Shown: piece after piece, positions 15,290 to 25,300 of the stretch
Numbering within the stretch: position 1 is the first letter of the stretch
Layout: each line of letters starts with the position of its first letter
Assembly: GCA_001898545.1 (NCBI GenBank)
Contig: MKUB01000145.1
Coordinates: 1-47,697, forward strand
Origin: Sphingomonadales bacterium 63-6
GTDB taxonomy: Bacteria; Pseudomonadota; Alphaproteobacteria; Sphingomonadales; Sphingomonadaceae
DNA: 47,697 nt
Direction of reading: 5' to 3'
Program-made: the position numbers and the translations under genes
Notes under the pieces: generated by a model
What the model saw: the letters and a program-made list of their open reading frames with translations, nothing else
Databases searched by the model: none
What the model was told of the DNA's origin: nothing

Positions 15290-17524
15290 ATGAAGTCGCA
15301 CATCTGGAAATTCCGCCTGTCCGGTGCCACCCCTCTGGCGCTGATGCTGTGCGCTTCGTCCATCGGTGCTCCTCTCGCCGCGAAGGAAGCTGCCGCAACG
15401 GATGCCGCCGCGCGCGCCGCGGCCACCGAAGCGCGAATGACCGATGACGAACGGATCACGCTCACGCTCGGCCTGCTGCCCTCGGCCCGGGGCGACCAGC
15501 CGCCGCCGGAAGGCGCGCGGCCCGGTGCGGGTTTCATTCCCGGCATTCCGCGCCTTGGCATTCCCGCGCTGTATGAAACCGATGCCAGTCTGGGCGTAAC
15601 CTGGATCATGGGCGCGCGCGGCAATGGCGGCACGCAATTGCCCAGCGGCACCGCACAGGGGGCCACCTGGAACACGGACCTGATCGAACAGGGCGGCCGC
15701 ATGATCGGCTCCGAAGCGCGGGCCAAGGGCTATAATGTGATGTTGGCCGGCGGGATCAATCTGATGCGCGATCCGCGCAACGGGCGGACCTTTGAATATC
15801 TGGGCGAAGATCCGCTTCATTCCGGCCTGTTGGGCGCCGCCGCCGTGCGGGGGATCCAGTCCAACCATGTGATCTCCACCATCAAGCATTACGCGATTAA
15901 TCCGCAGGAAACCGGCCGTGCCTTCATGAACACGGTGATCGATCCCAAGGCGCTGCATGAAAGCGATCTGCTGGCCTTCGAAATCGCCATAGAGAAGGGC
16001 GATCCCGGCTCCATCATGTGCGCCTATAACGCCACCAATGGCGCGCAGAGCTGCGGCAACAAATACCTGCTGACCGATGTTCTGCGCGGCCAATGGGGCT
16101 ATCGCGGCTTCGTGATGTCCGATTGGGGCGCGGTTGACGGAGTGGATTACGCACTGGCCGGGCTGGACCAGCAATCGGGCTTCCCCATCGATCCGGAACC
16201 CTTCTTCGGGGAGCCGCTGAAGGCTGCCGCGCAATCCGATCCGGCCTATCGCAAGCGCCTGTCGGAAATGACGCGCGCCATCCTGCATGCCGTCTACGCC
16301 AATGGGCTCGACGCACATCCGGCGGCCATGGGAACAGTGGATGCGGCGGCCAATTCGCAAGTGGCGCTGAAGGTCGCGCAGGAAGGGATCGTGCTGCTCA
16401 CCAATCCGGCCGGGCTCTTGCCGCTGGGGCCGGATGTCCGTTCCGTGGTGGTGATCGGGGGCCATGCCGATGCGGGAACGCCGGTGGGCGGCGGTTCCTC
16501 GCGAGTGCTGGGCGATGAAGGGCCTTCCGTCTCCGTGCCCGGCGTGCAGGATGGCAACGGGCCTTTCGCGGCCATGATCAATCAGGATTACAACCGTTCC
16601 GCCCCGCTGGCCGCGATCCGCGCCGCCGCGCCCAATGCCACGGTGAAATATCGCGATGGCGCCTATCCAGCGGAAGCCGCCCTGGCCGCATCGCAGGCCG
16701 AGGTGGCGATTATCTTCGCCACGCAATATCAGACCGAAGGGTTTGACGTGCCCGATCTCTCGCTCCCCAATGGGCAGGATGCGCTGATCGCGGCGGTGGC
16801 CCGCGCCAATCCGAATACCATCGTCGTGCTTGAAACCGGCGGCCCGGTGGCGATGCCGTGGAAGGACGATGTGAAGGCGGTGGTCGAAGCCTGGTATCCC
16901 GGCGCGCGCGGGGGCGAGGCGATTGCTGATATCCTGTTCGGCAAGGTCAATCCCTCAGGCCGTTTGCCGGTGACTTTCCCGGCGACGGTCGCCCAACTCC
17001 CCCGCCCGGAACTGCCGGGCCTCGCGGAGGTCGAGCCCAATTTCGTGGGCACCGGCGCGCCGGGCCAGAAGCTGGATGTCGATTACAATGTGGAGGGTGC
17101 GGATATCGGCTATCGCTGGTTCGCCCGTGAAGGAAAGGCCCCGCTTTTCCCCATGGGCCATGGCCTCAGCTACACCAGCTTTGCGGCGGAAGGTTTCTCG
17201 GTCACCTCCGGCAAGGATGGCTTGAGCGCCCGCGTCACCATCCGCAACACCGGCCCGCGCGCCGGGGCGGAGGTCGCGCAGGTCTATCTGGCCGAGGCCA
17301 ATGGCCGCAAGCTGCGCCGCCTCGCCGGCTTCGCCAAGCTCGATCTCGCTCCCGGCGAGGCACGGGAAGTGACCATAGCGCTGGAACCGCGCGTGCTGGC
17401 GGACTGGACGCCCAAGGGCTGGGAAGTGGCCAAAGGCACCTATCGCTTCGTGCTGGCCAAGGACGCACTGGCAGACGGCAAGGTCGCCGAAGTAAAGCTG
17501 CCCGCGCGCCGGCTGGCGCGTTGA
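15290..17524 (+). CDS. Glycoside hydrolase family 3 beta-glucosidase, exported
   Basis: 744 residues; the start at 15290 is set by GGAGGAAAGGG upstream and by the signal peptide (about 1-31, ending PLAAK). The GH3 TIM barrel shows the substrate-binding KHY (199-201) and the catalytic nucleophile Asp278 in VMSDWG. The C-terminal (alpha/beta)6 domain follows (QEGIVLLTN, GGPVAMPW, YPGARGGEAIADILFG, PSGRLPVTFP). A terminal fibronectin-III-like domain starts near RNTGPRAGAEVAQVYL. It should cleave beta-glucosides or xylosides in the periplasm. Pairing with the divergent esterase suggests joint action on acylated or phenolic glycosides. A strong hairpin follows at 17562. Confidence 0.92.
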   Translation: MKSHIWKFRLSGATPLALMLCASSIGAPLAAKEAAATDAAARAAATEARMTDDERITLTLGLLPSARGDQPPPEGARPGAGFIPGIPRLGIPALYETDASLGVTWIMGARGNGGTQLPSGTAQGATWNTDLIEQGGRMIGSEARAKGYNVMLAGGINLMRDPRNGRTFEYLGEDPLHSGLLGAAAVRGIQSNHVISTIKHYAINPQETGRAFMNTVIDPKALHESDLLAFEIAIEKGDPGSIMCAYNATNGAQSCGNKYLLTDVLRGQWGYRGFVMSDWGAVDGVDYALAGLDQQSGFPIDPEPFFGEPLKAAAQSDPAYRKRLSEMTRAILHAVYANGLDAHPAAMGTVDAAANSQVALKVAQEGIVLLTNPAGLLPLGPDVRSVVVIGGHADAGTPVGGGSSRVLGDEGPSVSVPGVQDGNGPFAAMINQDYNRSAPLAAIRAAAPNATVKYRDGAYPAEAALAASQAEVAIIFATQYQTEGFDVPDLSLPNGQDALIAAVARANPNTIVVLETGGPVAMPWKDDVKAVVEAWYPGARGGEAIADILFGKVNPSGRLPVTFPATVAQLPRPELPGLAEVEPNFVGTGAPGQKLDVDYNVEGADIGYRWFAREGKAPLFPMGHGLSYTSFAAEGFSVTSGKDGLSARVTIRNTGPRAGAEVAQVYLAEANGRKLRRLAGFAKLDLAPGEAREVTIALEPRVLADWTPKGWEVAKGTYRFVLAKDALADGKVAEVKLPARRLAR

Positions 17525-17561
17525 GCGATAATCGAAGGAGGTTTGGCTAAGCCCGGATCAG

Positions 17562-17595
17562 CCACCTGGCCTGCCGCAACGGCAGGCTGGGGTGG
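17562..17595 (+). terminator. Hairpin after GH3 gene
   Basis: CCACC, then GCCTGCCG-CAA-CGGCAGGC and GGTGG, form a 13-bp stem with small internal mismatches, 37 bases after the GH3 stop. No clear T-run follows. It is likely a terminator. Confidence 0.6.
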
Positions 17596-17610
17596 CGGAG
17601 ACGGAGGCAT

Positions 17611-17688
17611 GCAAATATATTTGATTATAAACGATATTTTTGCAAAAATTTAATTTACCATAATCTTAGCCATAAAAAATATATTCAA
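17611..17688. other. AT-rich patch at start of metal-resistance block
   Basis: About 78 bases made mostly of A and T (runs such as TTTTTGCAAAAATTTAATTT), in sharp contrast to the GC-rich sequence on both sides. It holds no gene and lies between the GH3 terminator and the metal sensor gene. It probably marks an insertion junction or a silencer-protein binding region; no attachment repeat was recognised. Confidence 0.5.
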
Positions 17689-17787
17689 CCGACGCGAACT
17701 CTCGAGAACGAAGGCGTACGCGTGATGTCGGCTGATTTGAAGAGCTTGTGAGCGAGTTGCCCTGGGCGAAGTTAACCTGACAGTTCT

Positions 17788-18057
17788 TCAGAGATACTTC
17801 GAAATTGCCTTGAAATCCTCGATCGCCCTAGCTGCTCCGCCTTCCTCCTCCGCATGGCTCAAGCAGTGATCGACGTGATCGTTGATCAACGCCCGCTTGG
17901 CGCTTGCGATGGCCTTCTCCACCGCGTCGAGCTGCTGGGCGATGTCCACGCAGGTTCGCTCCTCCTCGATCATGGTTACGATGCTGCGGAGGTGGCCGGT
18001 AGCGCGGTTGAGGCGCTTGACGATGGCGGGGTGGCTGGCGTGCTTATGGTCGCTCAT
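17788..18057 (-). CDS. DmeR/NreA-like metal-sensing repressor (CsoR/RcnR family)
   Basis: 89-residue all-alpha regulator. The likely metal ligands are Cys36 (RTCVDIAQQL), His61, His64 and Cys65 (NDHVDHCL), plus N-terminal His4, His6 and His9. The sequence HPAIVKRLNRATGHLRSI and DIAQQLDAVEKAI is closest in style to the Ni/Co-sensing DmeR/NreA subgroup rather than the Cu(I) sensor CsoR or the formaldehyde sensor FrmR, though Cys36-His61-Cys65 also matches CsoR spacing. It is divergent from the NreB-like exporter and should repress it through the G/C-tract operator at 18105-18122, releasing DNA when metal binds. No clear ribosome site precedes the ATG. Metal identity is inferred from neighbours. 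Confidence 0.88.
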   Translation of the reverse strand: MSDHKHASHPAIVKRLNRATGHLRSIVTMIEEERTCVDIAQQLDAVEKAIASAKRALINDHVDHCLSHAEEEGGAARAIEDFKAISKYL

Positions 18058-18098
18058 AGAGGGGAGCTAGACCCATTGGAGCGCATCTGTCGAGTGCA

Positions 18099-18122
18099 TT
18101 GACATATCCCCTTGGGGGGATA
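18099..18122 (+). promoter_or_regulatory. -35 box and G/C-tract operator for the metal exporter
   Basis: TTGACA at 18099-18104 is followed directly by TATCCCCTTGGGGGGATA (18105-18122), an inverted repeat whose two halves are TATCCCC and GGGGATA. Operators of the CsoR/RcnR/DmeR family have such a G or C tract flanked by A/T inverted repeats. It sits between the divergent sensor (start 18057) and exporter (start 18133). The -10 box is not convincing; GATACA at 18119-18124 is too close by the usual spacing. Confidence 0.7.
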
Positions 18123-18132
18123 CACGGGAGAC

Positions 18133-19464
18133 ATGCTCGCGATCCTCGCCAACCGCACCTATCGCCATCTAATTGCCGCCCAGGTTATCGCGCTGGTCGG
18201 GACGGGACTGGCCACGGTAGCACTCGGCTTGCTCGCCTACGACATTGCCGGTGACGACGCCGGCGCTGTGCTGGGCACGGCGCTGGCGCTCAAGATGATC
18301 GCTTACATCGGCGTCGCGCCGGTTGTCGGGGCCTATGCTGATCGGCTGCCGCGCAAGGCGCTGCTGGTGACGATGGATGTCGTGCGCGCATGCGTCGCGC
18401 TGGCGCTGCCGTTCGTCGATGCGGTGTGGCAGGTCTATGTGTTGATCTTCGTGCTGCAGTCGGCCTCGGCGGCGTTCACGCCGACCTTCCAGGCGACGAT
18501 CCCCGACGTATTGCCGGAAGAGAAGGACTACACACGCGCTCTGTCGCTCTCGCGGCTGGCCTACGACATGGAAAGCCTGGTCAGCCCGATGCTGGCTGCT
18601 GCGCTGCTGACCGTGATCAGCTTCCACTGGCTGTTTGCCGGGACGTCGGTCGGCTTCGTAGCTTCGGCCTTGTTGGTGGTGAGCGTGGCGCTGCCGTCGC
18701 ATCGTTCGGTAGCTAAGGTGGCCGAAGGCGCATGGCTCAAGACAACCCGCGGCCTACGCATATATCTCAAGACGCCTCGGCTGGTCGGATTGCTGGCGGT
18801 GACGCTGGCCGCTGCGGCGGCGAGTGCGATGGTGATCGTCAACACAGTAGTGATCGTGCGCGGCATGGGTCTTACCCAGAGCGAAGTCGCGATCACGCTC
18901 GCGGTCTATGGCGGTGGCTCGATGACGGCGGCGTTGCTGCTGCCGCGCGTGCTGGAGCGGATCGAAGACCGAACGGTGATGATCTTCGGCTCTGCCGTCC
19001 TCACCTTCGCGATGCTGGCGCTCAGCGTGATCAGTTTCGGCATGGGCGGACAAGACAGCGAATGGCCACTGTTGCTCGGCGGCTGGGTCGTAATGGGCGC
19101 GGCTTATGCGCTGTGCGTCACGCCCTCGGGCCGGCTGTTGCGGCGCTCCGCTTCCGAAAACGATCGACCGGCGGTCTTCGCGGCGCAATTCGCGCTGAGC
19201 CATGTCTGCTGGCTGATCGCCTACCCGGTGGCCGGACAAGTGGGGGCGCGGGTCGGCATGCAGGCGACTTTTGCGCTGCTTGCCGCAATCGCGGCGGCCG
19301 GAGCGGTCCTGGCGCTTTGGCTTTGGCCTGCCCACGATCCTGACGAGCTTGTCCACGAGCACGATGATCTGCCGCCGAACCATCCCCATCTCGCGAAGCA
19401 CGGCCGCAAGCACTCGCACTCGTTCGTGATCGACGACCTGCATCAGCACTGGCCGGGGCAATGA
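18133..19464 (+). CDS. nreB: NreB-like MFS nickel/cobalt exporter with His-rich tail
   Basis: 443 residues from ATG 18133, with GGGAG upstream; an in-frame TTG at 18112 lies inside the operator and is rejected. Twelve hydrophobic segments and the MFS loop GAYADRLPRKALL identify a major facilitator. The last ~35 residues are rich in His and acidic residues (HEHDD, HPHLAKHGRKHSH, DLHQH), as in NreB nickel-resistance proteins, where the tail is thought to bind metal. It should export Ni2+ (possibly Co2+) across the inner membrane. Its stop overlaps the next start (ATGA), so the His-rich protein at 19461 is translated with it. Confidence 0.85.
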   Translation: MLAILANRTYRHLIAAQVIALVGTGLATVALGLLAYDIAGDDAGAVLGTALALKMIAYIGVAPVVGAYADRLPRKALLVTMDVVRACVALALPFVDAVWQVYVLIFVLQSASAAFTPTFQATIPDVLPEEKDYTRALSLSRLAYDMESLVSPMLAAALLTVISFHWLFAGTSVGFVASALLVVSVALPSHRSVAKVAEGAWLKTTRGLRIYLKTPRLVGLLAVTLAAAAASAMVIVNTVVIVRGMGLTQSEVAITLAVYGGGSMTAALLLPRVLERIEDRTVMIFGSAVLTFAMLALSVISFGMGGQDSEWPLLLGGWVVMGAAYALCVTPSGRLLRRSASENDRPAVFAAQFALSHVCWLIAYPVAGQVGARVGMQATFALLAAIAAAGAVLALWLWPAHDPDELVHEHDDLPPNHPHLAKHGRKHSHSFVIDDLHQHWPGQ

Positions 19465-19856
19465 CGGTAAACGCCTTGCGATTTTCCATGCGGTTTCGTA
19501 GCATCGCCGATGTGGGCATCCGTCGATCACACTTCCGCTTTCTTGCGGCCCTGCTCGCCTTTACGGCGTTGTTCGGGATAAATGCGCTATCGACCATGCA
19601 CATGGTCATCCCGCATGACGACGGCCATCCGCATTTGTTGATGGAAGCGGAGCATCACCATAACGGTGAGAACCGGAGAGATCCGACCAGCACCGCCCAT
19701 CAGGCGATGCATATGGCCGCATCCGGGATCAGTCTTCCCGACGAGCATCACAGCGAAGCGGTCGCGCTCGCGACCACCCAAGGCTGGGCTGCGTCGGTCG
19801 TCCACTCGATTACCGGCCTCGATCCGGCTTTGCCCCTGCGTCCTCCTCAAGCCTGA
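19461..19856 (+). CDS. His-rich single-pass membrane or periplasmic protein
   Basis: 131 residues, translationally coupled to the exporter gene by a 4-base ATGA overlap. One hydrophobic segment (FRFLAALLAFTALFGINAL, about 26-44) is followed by a part rich in His and Met (MHMVIPHDDGHPH, EAEHHHNGE, HQAMHM, DEHH). The design resembles small CzcI/CnrX-type periplasmic metal-binding proteins found at the head of divalent-metal efflux operons, but similarity is in composition only. It could buffer or sense metal in the periplasm. The gap to the next gene is 58 bases. Confidence 0.75.
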   Translation: MTVNALRFSMRFRSIADVGIRRSHFRFLAALLAFTALFGINALSTMHMVIPHDDGHPHLLMEAEHHHNGENRRDPTSTAHQAMHMAASGISLPDEHHSEAVALATTQGWAASVVHSITGLDPALPLRPPQA

Positions 19857-19914
19857 TTTTTCGTGGCGCTCTGGAGCGTCTGCCCGGAAAACACGTTTTG
19901 AGGAATGATCCGTT

Positions 19915-21174
19915 ATGTTTGGTTTCAACCGCCGAGGGCGCATGCTTGCGCTCATCGGCCTTTCGGCGGCGGCTTTCGCTGCCGGGGCGGCGTATGCTGA
20001 GCCCGCGCCGCCCTTTGTCCAGCTCCTGCGCGCCAGTTCGGACGCGCCGCGGCTGGAAATACTCGATGCCGATGTCGCGCGGGCCGAAGGGCTTGCACGG
20101 CAGGCCGGTGCCAGTCCCAACCCCATTATCAGCCTGATGGGCGAGAACTTCGGCGGAAGCGATCCCTATGGAGCGTTTGGCCGAGTTGAGTCGACCCTCC
20201 AATACAGCCAGCCGATCGAACTGGGCGGAAAGAAGACCGCTCGGGTCGCGGCGGGTCAGGCCAGCGTGCTGGCGGCACAGGCTTCGAACCACGAAGGGCG
20301 GGTAAACTACGCCTACGAGCTGGTTCTGGCCTACGCAGCGGTCGAGGTGGCCGACAGGCGTATCGCGATTGCTTCCGATGGTGTTGCCGATGCGATACAG
20401 GATCTCAAGGTCGCGAAGGCGATGGTCTCGGCGGGCAAGGATTCACAACTGCGCCAGCTACAGGCTGAGACCGAACTCAACACTCTCCAAGCCGAATACG
20501 AAGCGGTCCGTGCGAGCCGTGTAGGGGCGCTCGCCCGACTTACCGCACTCGCCGGGTCAGATGAGACCTTCACGGGCGTATCTGAATCCCTGTTTGCTCG
20601 GGTCGCCGCTAAGCCTGCGGTCGGTCCGGTCGACCCGCTGCAGAACGCCGCGTATCTTTCCGCTGAAGCCGAACGGCAGGCCGCTGTTCTGAGAGCAGAG
20701 GCCGAGCGCAGAAGGGCATCCCCTGACGTCACCGCGCAGATTGGCGTACGCCGCCTGCAAGGTGCCGATGCGACCGCGCTGGTTGCGGGGATTTCGATCC
20801 CGCTGAACCTGTTCGACGCGAACAAGGGTAACATCGCTGCTGCCCAGGCCGAAAGTCGCGGCGCGGACGCACGGGTGGAGGTTGCGCGGCTAGAGGCCCA
20901 AGCCGCTGCCCAATCCGCAATCGCCCAAGTCGATGCCGCCGATGCACAGGCAGACGCTGCGGCAAAGACACAAGCTACTGCGGAGGAAGCCTACCGGCTC
21001 GTCCGCATCGCTTACGACGGCGGCAAGGCTCCCCTCAGCGAAGTGATCACCGCGCGCCGCAGTCTCTCCGCTGCGCGTGCGGTCGTGCTCAACGCCGACA
21101 TTGCCCGCCTTCAGGCCCGCGCCACTATCGCCCGTCTTCAGGGTCTCACGATCACCGGAGAACCGGTCCAATGA
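19915..21174 (+). CDS. TolC-family outer-membrane factor of metal efflux system (CzcC/CnrC-like)
   Basis: 419 residues with a signal peptide (ends GAAYAEPAPP), long amphipathic helical hairpins rich in Ala, Gln and Glu, and two repeated halves typical of the outer membrane efflux family (ALVAGISIPLNLFDANKGNIAAAQAES in the second half). It forms the outer-membrane channel of a tripartite RND pump. GAGG upstream of the ATG fits a ribosome site. Its stop overlaps the adaptor start by four bases. The order C-B-A is that of czc, cnr and ncc operons. Confidence 0.9.
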   Translation: MFGFNRRGRMLALIGLSAAAFAAGAAYAEPAPPFVQLLRASSDAPRLEILDADVARAEGLARQAGASPNPIISLMGENFGGSDPYGAFGRVESTLQYSQPIELGGKKTARVAAGQASVLAAQASNHEGRVNYAYELVLAYAAVEVADRRIAIASDGVADAIQDLKVAKAMVSAGKDSQLRQLQAETELNTLQAEYEAVRASRVGALARLTALAGSDETFTGVSESLFARVAAKPAVGPVDPLQNAAYLSAEAERQAAVLRAEAERRRASPDVTAQIGVRRLQGADATALVAGISIPLNLFDANKGNIAAAQAESRGADARVEVARLEAQAAAQSAIAQVDAADAQADAAAKTQATAEEAYRLVRIAYDGGKAPLSEVITARRSLSAARAVVLNADIARLQARATIARLQGLTITGEPVQ

Positions 21175-22316
21175 ACGAACACAACCGTCTATACGCCGGC
21201 GCCGCTGCCGCGCTTCTCGCCGCAGTGGGTATCGGCTTTGCCGCTGCCCGCCTGACCCAACCTGAACCGGCTGCCGAGGAAACCGGCGAGGCCGATACAG
21301 CTCCCACCGATACCGTGACGATTTCCGAGGACGGCATCCGCACCTCCGAAATCGTCGTAGCGCCCGCCCGAGGCGGCGCGCTCGATGCCGCGATCCTTGC
21401 CTCGGCAACCGTCGAGGCGACGCCCGATGCCGAAGCCGTGCTGACGGCTCGCGCCGAAGGCACCATAACCCGCATCTTCAAGCGCATCGGCGATCCGGTG
21501 CGTGCCGGGGAAGCACTTGCGCTGGTCGAAAGCCGCGATGCTTCCTCGATCGCGGCGGACCGCGATGCAGCCTCTGCGCGCGTGACCTACGCCCAGCGCG
21601 AACTGGCTCGCGAGAAGAGCCTGTTCGACCAAGGGGTAAGTCCCCGAGCCGACTACGACGCCGCCGAGGCAGCACTTGCGGTCGCTCAGGCAGATGCGCG
21701 GCGTGCAAGCGCTGCCGCCGGTGCCGTCCGGCTCGCGGGCGATGGGCGATCTATCTCGGTTGTCAGCCCGATATCCGGAAGGGTCACTGCCGCAACTGCG
21801 AACCTCGGCCAGTTCGTGTCATCGGAAGTAGAACTATTCCGCGTCGCCGATCCTCGCCGCGTGCAGATCGCGGCCAGCCTGCCGCCTATCGACGCTGGGC
21901 GCGTCAGGGCAGGCGACCGGGTCGAACTTAGCACCAACGACGGACAGAAGGTCGAAGGCCGGGTCCGGTCGGCAACCGGAGTGGTCGATCCCAATACCCG
22001 CGCGGCGACCGTTGTTGTCGAGCCAGTGGCGAACGCGGTTCTCGTGCCCGGCCAGCTTGTCCAGGCGCGTATTTTCGCAAGCGGCGGTGCCACTACCGAC
22101 GCCGTTATCGTGCCGCAGGACGCGGTCCAGACGATCGGCGACCGGATGGTCGTGTTCGTCCGCACGAAGAACGGCTTCCGCGCGCAAACCGTGCTGACGG
22201 CTGGCCGCAGCGGCGGGCTTGTCGCGATCACCTCGGGCCTCAAGCCCAACGATCTGATCGCAACCACCAACGCCTTCCTACTCAAGGCCGAACTCGGCAA
22301 GGAGGAAGCGGAATGA
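21171..22316 (+). CDS. RND efflux periplasmic adaptor subunit (CzcB/CnrB-like)
   Basis: 381 residues with an N-terminal hydrophobic anchor (LYAGAAAALLAAVGIGFAAA), a lipoyl/barrel-sandwich half (AEGTITRIFKRIGDPVRAGEALALVES), an alpha hairpin (RVTYAQRELAREKSLFDQGVSPRADYDAAEAAL), the second lipoyl half (ISVVSPISGRVTAATANLGQFV) and the beta-barrel/membrane-proximal domain. It links the inner-membrane pump to the TolC-type channel. Overlaps of four bases on both sides show a tightly coupled operon. No long His-rich insert is present, unlike some CzcB proteins. Confidence 0.92.
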   Translation: MNEHNRLYAGAAAALLAAVGIGFAAARLTQPEPAAEETGEADTAPTDTVTISEDGIRTSEIVVAPARGGALDAAILASATVEATPDAEAVLTARAEGTITRIFKRIGDPVRAGEALALVESRDASSIAADRDAASARVTYAQRELAREKSLFDQGVSPRADYDAAEAALAVAQADARRASAAAGAVRLAGDGRSISVVSPISGRVTAATANLGQFVSSEVELFRVADPRRVQIAASLPPIDAGRVRAGDRVELSTNDGQKVEGRVRSATGVVDPNTRAATVVVEPVANAVLVPGQLVQARIFASGGATTDAVIVPQDAVQTIGDRMVVFVRTKNGFRAQTVLTAGRSGGLVAITSGLKPNDLIATTNAFLLKAELGKEEAE

Positions 22317-25300
22317 TCGCGCGCATTCTCAATCTGTCGGTGCGCGGGCGATGGTTCGTCTGCATGCTGACGCTGCTGGTGATCGGGATAGGCGGCTGGC
22401 AGATCACCAAGCTGCCGATTGACGCTGTGCCGGACGTCACCAACCGGCAGGTCCAGATCAACACCTTCGTGCCTTCGCTCGGTCCGATCGACATGGAAAA
22501 GCAGGTCACCTTCCCGGTCGAGACCGCACTCTCGGGCATTCCGGGCCTCGAACTGACCCGCTCGCTCACCCGCAACGGCTTCAGCCAGGTGACTGCGGTG
22601 TTCGGAGATTCGACCGACATCTACTTCGCCCGCCAGCAGGTGACCGAACGGCTGGCTCAGGCTAAGGATAGCCTCCCTGCGAGCGCCCAGCCCAACCTTG
22701 CCCCGCTCACCACGGGGCTCGGCGAGATATTCATGTATTCGGTCTCCTTCGCCCATCCTGACGGCAAGGGCGTGAAGAGCGTGGCCGGCAAGCCCGGCTG
22801 GCAGCCCGACGGCTCCTATCTCACACCAGAGGGCGAGCTTCTCACCACCGAACTTGCTAAGGCGGCCTATCTCCGCACGGTGCAGGACTGGATCATCCGC
22901 CCGCAGATGCGCGGGGTCGAAGGCGTGGCCGGGGTGGATTCGAATGGCGGCTATGTGAAACAATACATGGTTCAACCGAACCTTAGCGCGCTGGCGAGCT
23001 ACGGCCTTTCAATCACCGAATTAGCCGATGCGCTCGAACGCTCGAACCTGTCGGCGGGGTCGAACTACGTCCGCCGCGCCGGGGAGAGCTTCCTCGTCCG
23101 CGCCGACGCCCGGCTCAAGTCGATCTCTGACATCGAAGATGCAATCGTCGCAACGCGCGGCGGAGTTTCGGTCAAGGTGCGCGACGTTGGACAAGTGGTG
23201 ATTGGCGGCGCTGTTCGCACCGGCTCGGGCAGCCGGATGGGCTCCGAAGCGGTGATCTCGACCATCCTGATGCTGACCGGCGAGAACAGCCGCATCGTCG
23301 CTGACCGCGTCGCCGGTAAGCTGACCGAGATCAACCGCTCGCTTCCGCCAGATGTGGAAGCCGGGCCGGTCTACAACCGCTCCAAGCTTGTCAATGCGAC
23401 CATCGGCACGGTCGAGAAGAACCTCGTCGAAGGCGCGCTGTTGGTGATCGCGGTGCTGTTCGTGCTGCTCGGCAATATCCGTGCCGCGCTGATCACTGCG
23501 GCGGTCATTCCAATCACTATGCTGATGACAGCGACCGGCATGAATGCGCTAGGCGTCTCGGGCAATCTGATGAGCCTCGGCGCGCTCGACTTCGGGTTGA
23601 TCGTCGATGGTGCGGTGATCGTGGTCGAGAACACGCTCAGGCGCATGTCTGAACGGCAGGAGCACGAAGGACGCCTGCTCACCGTGAGGGAGCGACTCGG
23701 CGAGGTGATCGAGGCCGCGCAGGAAGTGGTGAAGCCGACCGTCTACGGGCAGCTAATCATCTTCCTCGTGTTCGTCCCGCTACTGACCTTCCAAGGGGTT
23801 GAGGGCAAGACCTTCACCCCGATGGCGACGACACTGATGGTCGCGCTGGCTTCGGCCTTTGTGCTCACGCTGACCTTTGTCCCGGCGATGGTGGCGATCT
23901 TCGTCAACGGCAAGATCAAGGAAACCGAGGTCAAGCCGATCCGCAAGTTCAAGGAGCGCTACGCGCCGCTGCTCGACAAGGCGATCACTCGGCCCAAACC
24001 CTTCCTTGCCGGGGGTGTGGGCCTGTTCTTTGCTGCCGTACTCGGCTTCACCTTCCTCGGTGAAGAGTTCATGCCGCAGCTTGACGAGAAGGACATCACG
24101 GTCACCAACTTCCGCATTCCGTCAGCGTCGATCGATCAGTCGACCAAGATGCAGCTCCAGATCGAGAATGCACTGAAGTCGCTGCCCGAGGTCGATCTCG
24201 TGTTCTCCAAGAACGGCAACGCCGATCTCGGAACCGACCCGATGCCGCCGAACGCCTCGGACACCTACGTAATCCCCAAGCCGGAAAGCGAATGGCCCGA
24301 TGGCGTCAACAGCAAGGAAGACATCCTCAAGCGTATCGAAGAGAAGATGAAGCCGCTGATCGGCAACCGGACCGAAATCCAGCAACCTATCGAGATGCGC
24401 TTCAACGAACTGATCGCAGGCGTGCGTTCGGACGTGGCGGTGAAGCTCTATGGCGATGATCTCGACACGATGAGCGAAGAAGCGCGGCGGATTGCACGGG
24501 TGCTGCGCAGCATTCCCGGCTCCGCCGATGTGCAAGCGGAGCAAACCTCGGGCGCTCCGACCTTCGACATCCAGGTCGATCGTCAGGCGGCCGGACGTTA
24601 TGGGCTTTCGGTCGAGGAAGTGGCGAATACGGTCGCCGCTGCCTTGAGCGGACGCGAAGCCGGGCTGGTGTTCGAAGGCGACCGGCGCTTCTCAGTGGTG
24701 GTCCGCCTGCCGGACGCTCAGCGCGACGATATCGAAACTCTCGGCTCGGTGCCGGTGATGTTGCCTGCGGCAGATGGCGCGATCGCGCGCTCGATCCCGC
24801 TGCGGGAGGTTGCCCGGTTCAGCTACACCGAAGGCATCAATCAGATCAGCCGCGAGAACGGCAAGCGCATGGTGGTGATCCAGTCGAACGTGCGCGGGCG
24901 CGATCTCGGCGGGTTCGTTTCCGAGGCGCAGGCCAAGATCGGCAAGATGGAACTGCCCTCTGGCATGTATACCGAATGGGGCGGCACGTTTGAAAGCCTG
25001 CAATCTGCGCGGTTGCGGCTGATGATCGTGGTGCCGGTCTGCTTCGCGCTGATCTTCGGCCTTCTGTATCTCGCACTCGGCGGGGCGGTCCCTGCGGGGA
25101 TCGTGTTCAGCGCGGTGCCGATGGCCCTAGCGGGGGGCGTATTCGCGCTGCTGCTGCGCGGGATACCGTTCTCGATCACCGCCGCTGTGGGCTTCATCGC
25201 TCTCTCCGGCGTCGCGGTGCTCAACGGCCTCGTGATGATGAGCGCGATCCGCAAGCGACGATCCGAAGGCTCGAGCGATCTCGAAGCGATCCGCGAAGGT

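Noticed and set aside
15158..16726. 522-codon frame opposite the GH3 gene
   Set aside because: Antisense shadow; overlaps the start of the esterase gene as well.
17788..18057. Copper sensor CsoR identity for the metal regulator
   Set aside because: Cys36-His61-Cys65 fits CsoR, but the extra His residues, DIAQQLDAVEKAI-type core and NreB-like neighbour favour a Ni/Co DmeR-type sensor.
21686..22975. 429-codon frame opposite the adaptor and pump genes
   Set aside because: Crosses two tightly coupled real genes on the other strand.
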